Source of the DNA: Tulasnella sp. 424
Taxonomy: Eukaryota > Basidiomycota > Agaricomycetes > Cantharellales > Tulasnellaceae
DNA length: 64,000 bases
Assembly: GCA_019633425.1 (NCBI GenBank)
Contig: WSUB01000094.1
Coordinates: 1-64,000, forward strand
Reading direction: 5' to 3'
Shown here piece after piece: positions 44,440 to 54,153 of this stretch. Within the stretch, counting starts at the first letter, position 1, and each line of letters starts with the position of its first letter. The notes below the pieces were generated by a model. It was not told the origin of the DNA, made no database searches, and was given only the letters and a program-made list of their open reading frames with translations. Position numbers and translations under genes: made by a program.

Positions 44440-46000
44440 ATGGGCATCGAATGCCATGTGTGCTTTGATTCTTTAAGGATCGACTCCAACCCCGTAGCGC
44501 TTGACTGCGGTTAGTTCATTCTTACTCGCCCTTCATCACCACTTTTTTCAGACCCTTTACGTTTTTCATAGGACACGTCTGCCACCTTGAATGTCTCGAA
44601 AACTGGTTAGACCAAGCCGGCTCATGTCCCATATGCCGACACCCCATCCCTAGAAATCCGCGTCAGGGAGACGAATATTTTCGACGCGTTTACCTGCGGT
44701 TTTCCGAAAACGACGACGGCGGCAACGATGACGGTTCGGACACACCAGGAGCGGGTCCAAGCAAGGCAGTGGACGTACTGAAAGCGAAAGCGGAGACCAT
44801 TCAAACTCAAATTACCGCCCTTACGGAAAACCCGTTTGGTCAACCGCAGGCCATTCGGGATTTGCTCAGCAGTATAAGAAGCGTCGAGATGACCGTGGCG
44901 GGTCTGGGGGATAGCGAATGCAGAGTACGTCACCACGTCTATCTGTTCCCCTCAATTCAATTTGCGGTACTGATTGAAAAAAAAAACGCGCCTTTGTGGT
45001 GTGCAGGTCATCGCTCGCCACATTTCGCAGCAGCTTGGCGACTTCACGACTTTTGCACGGACGCAGGACAGCCAATCCGCTCAGCGTTTACAAATCCAGC
45101 GAACGGAAAACACCAAGCTCCGAAGGGCCGTAGATACACTCGAGCAGGAAAAATATCAACTACGCACGAGGCTGATTCAAGCAGACGACGAAATCTCCCT
45201 CCTGAAGGAAGCCTGTTCGATGGCGGAACGTGAAACGATTCGCGTGCGGGAATCCGAAGCCGATCGAAGGGTACGGGAGGTGAAAAAGGTGGAGGAAACG
45301 ATGGAGAGGAGGTGTAATGCGCTGCAGAAGGAGAGTGATGGGAAGACGGAGCAGATCACGGGCTTGCTGAGAGCGGAGGACCTTATGAAAGAGACGATTA
45401 CGCGTTATAAGCGCGAGGTAAGGCATCGTTGACTCTGTGCTTCAACGAGTCTTGATTCGTATGCCTCTATGTAGCACGAACAAGCCAAGAAGCTTCGAGC
45501 CGAGCTAGACGCGCTCCGCTCTCGAGAGGAGTCGCAGACAAGACAAGTGCGAATCGCCCCGTTCTCTTCTCAGTTTCACGCACGTCTAACTGTGTATTCA
45601 CAACTAGATCCAATCCTTGCAAGCGGAGAACAAGCGACTGAAAGCACGGTCCTTCACCTCCGAGCTCGGTCTATCTTCTTCGTCGCCCGTTCGGCCTCAC
45701 GCCCCGAACGACGACCAACTCGAAATCGACTTGGATGACGATATCATTGAATTCCCCACCCAGTCGACTCGTCCACCCCCGGCCTTTGCGCACAGACCGC
45801 CTCCAAGACCAGCAAGCCCGCTGAAGCTCGACAAGAGCTTGTTCGCTACCCGGTCGTTCGGTCCAACCAAGCCCGCAACAGCGTCGAAACCTGCTCCCGC
45901 CAAGCGAAAGGCGACTGAGGAGGCGGGACCGTTGGCGTTTTTGAATGGGAAGCCGTCTACGTTGGCGAGTGGGCCAAAGCGGTCGAGGCGGATGCCCTGA
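44440..46000 (+). CDS. RING-finger and coiled-coil protein, putative E3 ubiquitin ligase, 432 aa
   Basis: Exons 44440-44509, 44572-44924, 45007-45417, 45475-45546 and 45608-46000 add to 1299 nt. The protein opens at once with a RING domain, residues 5-45: E-C-H-V-C-F-D, then L-D-C-G-H-V-C-H-L-E-C-L-E-N-W, then S-C-P-I-C. Residues about 95-270 form a long coiled coil (Q-R-T-E-N-T-K-L-R-R-A-V-D-T-L and similar heptads). The last 110 residues are Pro/Ser-rich and basic with a final KRSRRMP. The N-terminal RING plus coiled-coil layout resembles TRAIP-type ligases of the DNA replication stress response, but I see no C-terminal PIP box, so that identity is only possible. It probably transfers ubiquitin with an E2 enzyme. 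Confidence 0.85.
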
Positions 46001-47300
46001 AACCACGATTGGTATTTTATTCATCTTTCTCATCGCTATCTTTAGATTGGTTTTACATTCCGTGGATTTGTTATCCTTTGTTGTATCATACTGTAAACGA
46101 CTTTGCTGTCTTGTCTGTGCGAAACATGTTTCGAGGGCCCACGCACCCTTTCCTCCTCCCCCTCCCCCCGGGGCGTTACGAACCAACAAGATATTCCTTC
46201 CCCTTGATCTGCACAGCAAACGCCTATACATTGAACCTGTTGTCGACACGGATAGATCCATCCGGTTGGCGCCCCTGACGCGGCATACTTGCTAAGGTCA
46301 ACCGCGTTCGCGCGTTTCAACGCGCAGTAGCAGAGCCTTGAGCAAGACAACTTGGGGTCGGCGACCTTGAAAGCAGCCGATTTGAATCGGAGAGTAAACA
46401 GGGCAAGAGGCCGCAGGATATACTCGGACCTTGCCAAGCTTGTGCACTTGCAATGATTTTTGAGTTTCAAGCTTCTTTGTTGAGAGAAAGGGGTCAGAGT
46501 TGCCTTTCGAATCGCGGGGCTCATCGAAGCTCATGACGTCAGGGATGTGCTGCTTTCAAGTGGTCAAGGACAAGAGGTGCAACGACACCTTTTCATTTCT
46601 CTGCTGATTTTTCGTCAATACGTGAGGCAGACATCAATCCTTTAACGAAACACCGATGTCGACCCGGCATAGGGGTGGGTCGTGATAGTACTGCTACACC
46701 TCCCCATGCATTGGTGTTAACTCCTAGGAGCGTCTCTAGATACTCCGAAGAAGATATGTAATCTCCCAGCTGGACCCTCGCTGGTCAACGTTGAGTGAGG
46801 GCTGTGTATGGATTGGCGGGGCTAACTAGGATCCTTTGAAGCTTGAGCGATGGCTGATCATTGCGGTCATTAATGGTCTGCATGGGCGCGTGATGTGGAA
46901 CTCTTTAGAAGCGATGAGAACGGTTTTTCATAGCCGAGGTGTGGATCGGCACGGGGTCCATGGGCGCCGCCTCGGAGGTTGCTGCGTCGCTGTGAATGAG
47001 TCGAACATGGAAAACTTTTTTGATGTTGCTACTCATGGTCGCAAAACGACGGGCTGTAGAAACGGTTGTATTTCGCAACAGTATATCTAATCTGGTCTAC
47101 GTGGTGGTGATGGGTGGCGTCTGCGAAGAGAGAGAAAAAAAAGAGGTTGCCGAAGATGGTGAAGTGTGCTGACGGAAGCAAAGGGGAGCGCAGAGCTGTG
47201 GAGAGATCTTTCTCCGTTCCAACTACGACTATCCGCCCCCACCCGGCCATTGGCCACCCAACCAACAACCGACACCCTCCCATCACCTACACACCCATCA
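46001..47300. other. Intergenic region, no gene recognised
   Basis: It holds the 3' region of the RING gene and the upstream region of the SPRY gene. The reading frame of the latter is open back to 47166, but the first ATG is at 47301. Other open frames lack features. Confidence 0.45.
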
Positions 47301-49316
47301 ATGACAGTCCAGGAGACACTCGTACAAGTCTTTCCATCACCAACCAACAATTCAGGAGATCCGCTAATAGTCCTTTTACCCCTCCTCATCGTCCTCTCCA
47401 CCCTCCTGTTCCTCCTCTTACTCTTCCTCATATGCATCCTCTTGCTCCGGAAACGACGCTCTATAGTCCTCAGAGACAGTGACGGCCCCATCGACTTGAG
47501 TAGGGAAGAGTATTTAGAGAGCGATGGAGGCTTTGAGATCATCGAGTCTCGTTGGTTGGAGAGCGTCAGCGAACTGGAGCGCACGACTTACCGGAGAACT
47601 CAGAGTACGTGGGCTCATCAGCCTGCTTTCGGCAGCCAAACCCAACCACTAACCACCCCTCATGCGTACACCGTAGACTTCCAAAATCAGTACCCTCCAA
47701 ACTCGCTGCCTACGGACATCACGCTCTCGCAGTTCCTGTCGATTCAAGAGAAAGGAGTCTCCGCATGGTCATTCGACCCCGATTACGAGTCCAGTCCCAA
47801 CGTCCTGGTCCACGCACGCACAGAATTAACCTTCCTCCCAGACCCATCCTCCGCATCATCGGTTCAGTCCAACTTGCCTCTACCCAAATTGAACGAAGTT
47901 TACTACTGGGAGGTCAAGATGTTTGACCTCCCGCCGGGCACAAACGTTTCCATCGGTCTCGCAACAAAGCCTTTCCCGTCCTTCCGTCTGCCTGGCCACG
48001 CACGCCACAGCGTCGCCTACCACTCATCAGGGGAGAAATCGTACAACTACCCGTTCACCACCATGTCCTACGGCCCACCGCTCAAAGAAGGAGACGTCCT
48101 TGGCATCGGATACCGGCCACGGACTGGATCAGTATTCTTCACACGCAACGGTCGCAAGATGGAGGACGCATTCACGGGCTTAAACAGGTTCAATCTCTTC
48201 CCGACGGTGGGCGCTGATGGACCATGCAGCGTACACGTCAACCTCGGACAGGCTGGATTCGTACACATCGAGGCCAACGTGAAGAAATGGGGGTTGGCTC
48301 CCAGCGTCGGTACGCTCGCTCCCCCACCGGCCTATGGGAGCGAAAGGGGCAGCATCTTGTTGGAAGCCGGAGCTGGAACGCCGCATGCCAACGCACAAAC
48401 GCTACCCCCCATCAATGCCAGCACCAGGCCGACGAGTCGGACCCGCGGCGCAGCGGTTGATCAGGGTACATCGGCCACCGCAAATCCGATTTCTCGGCGC
48501 TCGACTCGAACGTCTCGACGGTCCAGACACCCACCAAACGGTCTATCTACCAGCGTCCCGCCGACTCCGTCTCCTCTTCGAGGCGTAGCGCTGGCACCTG
48601 AAGCGAACCCGGAGGAACCGCAGCAAGAGGAGGAGGAACAGCAGGAACAGCAACCACCGGCGCAGGCTCATGGAGTTGGAATGACATCGGGGCGGTACAT
48701 CTCCCCGACGGACGCCGTGTATCACGAACCCACGACAGACCCGCGGCTACCTCCTCCTTCACCATCAGCGGAATCCGAGGCTTCGATAGAGGGCACCGAG
48801 GACTCGAGTGACGAGGACGACGAAGACGCATCGAGGCGGAATCGGGAAGCTGCTATACGTGCTGCTTTACCTCCGGTCAGCTCTCCACCACTAGAAGAAG
48901 ATCCAGAAGCCCCATCTGACGGACCTGATTCACCCCCACCGCACAACCCACCGACCCCACGCGTCTCGGACATCCGTCTACGAACGCTCAACACGCACTC
49001 CCGGTCCACTTCCGTCCAGCAACAGCGGCAGCAGCACCAGCAACAGCATTCGTCCGCGAGCAGCAGCACGCACTCGCGCTCGAATTCCACTCCGGTCAAC
49101 TTTGCCAACCAGCCTGCTGCGCCGACTCCTTTACCGGCGCATTTGCGTCCGCCGACTGATAACCCACCGCCGGCGTATTCGCCGTTGGACGCTTATGCGT
49201 ACCCTGATGGAGTGGCGATTGATTTACCGGCTGAGATGATCGCTGCTGCGTTGGCTGACCCGACGGAGCAACCGCAACCGCAACAGCAGCAGCAGGGGCG
49301 GAGGTCAGGGCGATAA
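47301..49316 (+). CDS. SPRY-domain membrane protein with PY motifs, SSH4/EAR1-like Rsp5 adaptor, 671 aa
   Basis: A single exon. A short lumenal N-terminus is followed by one transmembrane helix at about 21-50 (VLLPLLIVLSTLLFLLLLFL) with a basic stop (RKRR). A SPRY/B30.2 domain spans about 165-330 (VYYWEVKMFDLPPGTNVSIG, GDVLGIGYRPRTGSVFFTRN). The C-terminal half is disordered and Pro/Ser/Gln-rich. Two PPAY motifs, at about 343 (LAPPPAYGSE) and 623 (NPPPAYSPL), are classical binding sites for WW domains of Nedd4/Rsp5 ubiquitin ligases. The order TM-SPRY-PY matches yeast Ssh4 and Ear1, which bring Rsp5 to cargo on endosomes and vacuoles for sorting and degradation. The same role here is inferred from architecture. 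Confidence 0.88.
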   Translation: MTVQETLVQVFPSPTNNSGDPLIVLLPLLIVLSTLLFLLLLFLICILLLRKRRSIVLRDSDGPIDLSREEYLESDGGFEIIESRWLESVSELERTTYRRTQSTWAHQPAFGSQTQPLTTPHAYTVDFQNQYPPNSLPTDITLSQFLSIQEKGVSAWSFDPDYESSPNVLVHARTELTFLPDPSSASSVQSNLPLPKLNEVYYWEVKMFDLPPGTNVSIGLATKPFPSFRLPGHARHSVAYHSSGEKSYNYPFTTMSYGPPLKEGDVLGIGYRPRTGSVFFTRNGRKMEDAFTGLNRFNLFPTVGADGPCSVHVNLGQAGFVHIEANVKKWGLAPSVGTLAPPPAYGSERGSILLEAGAGTPHANAQTLPPINASTRPTSRTRGAAVDQGTSATANPISRRSTRTSRRSRHPPNGLSTSVPPTPSPLRGVALAPEANPEEPQQEEEEQQEQQPPAQAHGVGMTSGRYISPTDAVYHEPTTDPRLPPPSPSAESEASIEGTEDSSDEDDEDASRRNREAAIRAALPPVSSPPLEEDPEAPSDGPDSPPPHNPPTPRVSDIRLRTLNTHSRSTSVQQQRQQHQQQHSSASSSTHSRSNSTPVNFANQPAAPTPLPAHLRPPTDNPPPAYSPLDAYAYPDGVAIDLPAEMIAAALADPTEQPQPQQQQQGRRSGR

Positions 49317-49892
49317 GGCCGTCATGAAGAATTATCTTTTGGTTTTTGGTTTCTTTTTTATGCGGTAAAAATCTGGAATGATTAGATGGGATTTTCTCGA
49401 GGTTCACTCTTTCAACTTTTTTTTTTCCTCCTTCGACGGACGCTCTTTTTTTTCTCTACCCTCGAGTTTATTCCTCATTTTTTTTTTTCCTTTTTGCAAC
49501 GAAATCCATCAGTCTCTCTTCACGACGTCTCTTTCCCTTTTTTTCCATGTAACCAAGTCGTTATATTCTCCCCCTTGTAATTAATGGTCACAATGTTTCA
49601 CATGTACGTTTGTTGTTTTTCCTCTCAGAGTGTGAGTCTCCAGGATGCACTCAAAACGTGAATGTCTATAGCGTCCGCAGGGAAGAGGCCTTCTATGCGA
49701 CTGAGGAAAGGATGGAATTGGATTTCCCTTGGGAACGAACAACGTCACGACACCCGACATGGAATGTGTGTCTCTACTCCTTGAAGTATTCCCACTGGCC
49801 TACTGGTGGCTTCTCCGCTAATGGTTCCCATCTTTCGAAAAGGCAAGGTATATCAGTCTAGAACGAAGGCTCAGTCCAACCAATATAACAAC
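49317..49892. other. Intergenic, T-rich 3' region
   Basis: Several pure T runs at 49417-49540 (TTTTTTTTT) lie downstream of the SPRY gene. No gene recognised. Confidence 0.45.
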
Positions 49893-50237
49893 TCACGGCT
49901 TCCACTCGATCATCTTCCCAACCAAATTCAGCTCCTCCTCAGCAGCCATCAAAACCTGCTCGATCTGCCCTTCGTCCAACTGGTTCTCCACAGCCGCAAC
50001 GTCTCCTTTCGCGTTCTCGATCACGCCCAACTTGTGCGCGATGGACGCTTCGACCGATTGGCGGTACACCGAGTTGGCGGGTACCGAAGAGCCGAGCATG
50101 TTGAGCGTCTGCTTGTACGTCTGTTGAAGAGCTGGTAATGGGTCTGGGTGCGCTGGGATTCCGAAGAGGCCCGTCGTTTGCTTTGTGGATAGTTGCCGGG
50201 TGAGAGAGCGGAACGCTGGGCGTGCGTAGCGGAACAT
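49893..50237 (-). CDS. NDUFA5: NADH:ubiquinone oxidoreductase subunit, NDUFA5 type, 114 aa
   Basis: A single exon from the ATG at 50237. The N-terminus MFRYARPAFRSLTRQLSTKQ is basic and Ser/Thr-rich without acidic residues, a mitochondrial presequence. The family core follows: T-T-G-L-F-G-I-P, HPDPLPALQQTYKQTL, SVYRQSVEA, and the conserved end VENQLDEGQIEQV and E-L-x-L-V-G-K-M-I-E-W-K-P. NDUFA5 (B13) is an accessory subunit on the matrix arm of respiratory complex I near the NADH-oxidising and ubiquinone modules. The length is normal for the mature subunit plus presequence. It is divergent from the L32 gene with a 253-bp shared upstream region. Confidence 0.9.
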   Translation of the reverse strand: MFRYARPAFRSLTRQLSTKQTTGLFGIPAHPDPLPALQQTYKQTLNMLGSSVPANSVYRQSVEASIAHKLGVIENAKGDVAAVENQLDEGQIEQVLMAAEEELNLVGKMIEWKP

Positions 50238-50490
50238 GGTGGTAGGCCTACGAGAGTTGAGAGGTGGGTGTAAAACGTCGGGTGGGATTGGAAGGCTGGG
50301 ATTTCGCGCGAAGGGGGGTGGGTGACTAAGCGTTCTATTGTTCGATTTCTCAATTTTCCTCCGTCGACGTCTCGCAGCCAAAAGCCAAAACCCCCAACGC
50401 GCGCAACTTTCCCCGGTCGCACTTCCAAGCAAAAAAAAAAACGAAACCACTCCATAAAAGAAGGACAAATTTTCGACTCTATATAAAAAA
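50238..50490. promoter_or_regulatory. Shared promoter region of the NDUFA5-type and L32 genes
   Basis: 253 bp between two divergent starts of nuclear-encoded mitochondrial proteins. A TATATAAAAAA run lies directly before the L32 ATG (50479-50490), and an A10-type run is near 50432. Co-expression is plausible but inferred. Confidence 0.5.
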
Positions 50491-50948
50491 ATGGCATCGG
50501 CAGCACTGACGTTTGCTCCAACGCTACTACGAGCACCAAATTTGGCACAATCTTTCAAGTCCACCGTCCTTCGATATGCCGGATTCGTCCCGATGGCTGG
50601 AGTGATACCAGCATTACCATCATTACGAGATCTCTGGGACCTCTTCCCTCCGTTCCTTTTGGCCGTACCGAAGAAGAAGGTGTCGCATTCACGAAAGTCG
50701 ATGCGTAGCGCCAATAAAGGGCTGGACGACAAGACAAGTACGTAAAGCCAGGACTCGACTGTTTCTTTTCCTGCTAATGCATCTCCCATGTTTGGTTAGA
50801 TATTGTCAACTGCCCAGCTTGCGGTGGACCGAAACTCGCTCATCATCTGTGTCCGGCATGTTATTCGTCCATGAGCCGAGCTTGGAAGGCGCAGAACAAG
50901 GGTCCGGTGGAGGTGGAGTTGGAAGATAGCAAGCCAAAGGCGCAATGA
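50491..50948 (+). CDS. MRPL32: Mitochondrial ribosomal protein bL32m, 131 aa, two exons
   Basis: Exons 50491-50737 and 50800-50948 (396 nt). After a presequence-like N-terminus comes the L32 core: LLAVPKKKVSHSRKSMRSAN, then a zinc ribbon C-P-A-C-G-G-P-K-L-A-H-H-L-C-P-A-C (C-x2-C-x9-C-x2-C). Yeast and mammalian L32 are matured by the m-AAA protease and assemble into the mitochondrial large subunit. The conserved core starts at about residue 58, and the acidic end is VEVELEDSKPKAQ. Splice sites are GTACGT and GGTTAG. From 50707 on, this gene lies inside a tandem duplication and its 3' half recurs as a pseudogene at 54155. Confidence 0.92.
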
Positions 50949-53900
50949 TTGCATATATGTCATGTGCCGGAGTTGGTCGTATTGGGCTAGCGAGGCTAGG
51001 GGGATGTCTGCTAGGCAGGTGATCCCTTCCGATTCCAGCAAAAGGTGTCGGGCCTTGGCTGTCGTTCTTCTATGCAGCATTTTGTAACTTATCACCAATC
51101 TCTCATCAATCCCTTTTGTTCTGGGCATCTCTTGTTCGTCGACGATCGAGGTTCGGGTCAGCATTGTTTCCCCTTAGCCGAAGCACCACCGAGCGCAGTG
51201 AGCCCCGAGACAATGTCGCCCCTCATTATAGGCGATAATGCCCCTATCGAAGTAGTCTTTGATGTCACGATAGTCTGATCCGAGATGCCCGATACGTTGG
51301 CGAATAACCAGGTGTTGTCCGCCTGGCGGCTACTAGGTTGCCCGACCTACCGCTTTATGCTTTTCGCCCAAACCCGCAGTCTCCCGGGTACTTTAGTTCA
51401 TATGAGGCTTGTGCATGCCTCGTTTATTCAGGTTCACGGTTGACCTTTGGGCAATGCACTCCACCGAGATCGAGAGACAAATCTCCTCGTCTCCGGGCTG
51501 AGGACAATCTGAGCCCCTCAAGTCCCCGCCCCAGTTTAACTTCATCAACTGGCCACAGATTTCGTATCATTAATCTTTTATTCGGTGTGTCGACCTTAAC
51601 TCTATTCGGCTCAGTGTCTCTAGAAAAGGTGTAGGACAATTCTCAAACGCACTTGGCCTTGTGGTTTCTGGGAGATCGAGTACGTATTCGGGGTTCATTG
51701 AACGCCTCTGGTGGGTTTCTCCCTGTTTCTCCAACTTGCTTGACCTCGGGCAAGCGAGAACTCAGTCCTCGCTAATATGCCCCTCACCTAATAATAATCC
51801 CCGCTCCTCATGGTTCAAGGCGGGGTGTATATGCAGATGTCTATTTAGGAATAAGTCCTCCACGAAAGGCGTAATTATAAACTAGATTTAGGATACGGAC
51901 TCAGATTAGCTTTGGACCTATAGTGGATTCGTTGCTCAAGTAGCCTCAGTCTTCGGTTCGGGACCGAGCTCGGGTTTTACGACCGTTTGAGTTATTCGGA
52001 GATGCACTGTCAAACGAGATCTGATTACCCTGATGTAAGCACATTTGATTAGCTCGGGACTGGCCGCATGAACGGGATCTAAAATGGAACGCTAATGCCT
52101 TGCGGTAATGTGTGTAACTGGATACCCGGCGAGTCAGAGCCACGTTCACAGATCTTCCCTCCATATCAAAGGATTCTCTGGTCACAGTACATCAATTTTG
52201 TTTAAGACGCGATGTATTACTTTCCGATAAGAGCTACTGGCGTTCCAAGGCAAATGTTAGGGTGGGGTATTGCACTGAGGCAAGCTTTTACGAGATGCAT
52301 TCCGACAGGATACCGATATAGAAAAGCGAAATGGTCAACCTGGCGCTTTTTCAGGATCCAAGCGAGCTAAGTGAGGTCGTGGGAGTCAGGATTTAAAGGA
52401 TCATTCCCGCCCCCGCAGACCCCGGGAATGAGCGGCCAACAAATGCCTACCTGAGGACGTGACGAGGTGGAGTGAGGATCGGCAGAAATTCCCACATGGT
52501 CCATTCTGACGTTATCGAGGACCAAGAGCGGAATTTGCGCATAAGTGGTATCCGGCGCTATTTCAGACAATGTCATCTGATCGCCTCTGGATCAGGTCCT
52601 CGGCTTAGGAGTCGTCTGTACACTCGAAATCTCGAATGTACGTGAACATGAGCCTCTAGCCAAGACTCTATAGCGTCCGTTCGGCAAAGCACCGAGGCTT
52701 GGTAGCGACGGCTTTACACGCCGCGTCGATCCCGTTCATTTAATTAAACCCAAAAATGGTATGGAGGGATTGAGTATTCCCAGGACATAGTAACCCATCG
52801 CCGAAGCATGCCCAAAAAGGCACTCGAGGCGTTTGGCGCTTTTTGATGAAGGTCATAGCGTAACTTATTACCTCCACCAACGGGGAATGGAAGAAGTAGC
52901 CTCGCCGCGGCAGAGCTGCGGAAGCTCCACAAAACGGTTGCATCTTTCAAAGGTCACTGCCTAAAAAGGTAAATTGATAAAAATTCAAGAGCTAGACGAT
53001 TCCGTGCGCCGGCCTCGTTCTCCCGAACGCTCCACAGGATCCGGGCGGTGGGGCGGGGTAAAAATTAAGCTGCAGCGAGGATACCCGGGGGAATAAGGTC
53101 AGGACATAAAACACCATTGAGAATGTGCCTGTTTTTAGTTCTTCGAGCACGTCAAACAGATAGTCGGAGGTGAGGTACAGAGGGTAGAGTCAACGAAGCG
53201 AATCTCGTGTTGAATGCTATTTGGTCGGAAGACGGGCACACGCTTTCGGAGCCCCAACCCGATCACGAACCTTTGCAGCCAAACAACCATGCGATAATGT
53301 AAAATCTGATCTCCTTGCTATGCCTCGGAGGATTCTCAGTCTATTCCTGAAGCGGGTTAATTAAAACAATATCACGAAGACCTCAGTCCCCTCTGACTAA
53401 CTCGCTCATGATGCTTGACGTCAACTCAGCGCGCTAAGTACTCCTTCACCACCCAGTCATTCAGACAGAGCATCTGAGGATTATGTCCCCAAAATACATT
53501 CAATCTCCTCCGGAATTGGCTGATGAACCTCGCGGTCACGCGTGTGGCCGAGTCGACCGAGGTGCCCGAGACGCCACATGCAGGAATCTCCATTTATCAA
53601 AATACGACAATCTCATTATCTTTTCTTCATGTTCGCTACCTCTATATGGAGTGATGAGTTAGCCCTTGATTTCTAGGTTTTATATTAAGGCCCCAGGTTT
53701 TTGTTTGTGGGGAACATCGCAGCTGAAGCTTGGAGAACTGAGTCCACGTGATACATTTGTATCTGTTTTATTGATCAGTGGTTAATTTGGGGGCGCCATT
53801 GGGGCTCTCGGATCGCTCAATTCTGTTTCCTTCTCCCGCTCTATTTCCTCCTCATCACAAGCCCGAGGTTTCGTCGATCCCAACGGTCGAAGATCTGTCC

Positions 53901-54152
53901 TCGTCGCCGGCTTCTTTTTGAGAAACAAGGAAAACAGGGGACCTCCGCGCACTACTGGCCCAGCCATCTCAACGCTTTCGACATACTTGTGACCCATCAC
54001 AACTCTGCACTGGCTACAGCTACGATGTGGCATCTTACCCAGGATGTGTCATGTTCCCGAGTTATAATCCAAAGTGACGCTTCCGTCATCTTTGCTATGA
54101 CGTCGATGTCATGACCACAAGTGACAGTAAACCTGCTTTTGGGCTATGGTCC
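50707..54152 (+). repeat. 3.4-kb tandem duplication, copy 1
   Basis: Begins inside L32 exon 1 (CCAATAAAGGGCTGG) and runs to 54152, where the second copy starts at the same L32 words. Besides the L32 3' half it contains about 3.1 kb of AT/GC-mixed sequence without any open frame that I can support. Matching landmarks: GGATTGAGTATTCCCAGG region at 52766 and 56176, and GGCTCTCGGATCGCTCAA at 53800 and 57193. Copies differ by many substitutions and small gaps, so the duplication is not recent. Confidence 0.8.
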
Positions 54153-54153
54153 T

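Noticed and set aside
51000..54100. A protein-coding transposon inside the 3.4-kb duplication
   Set aside because: All open frames are short and differ between the two copies, with no transposase or reverse transcriptase motifs.
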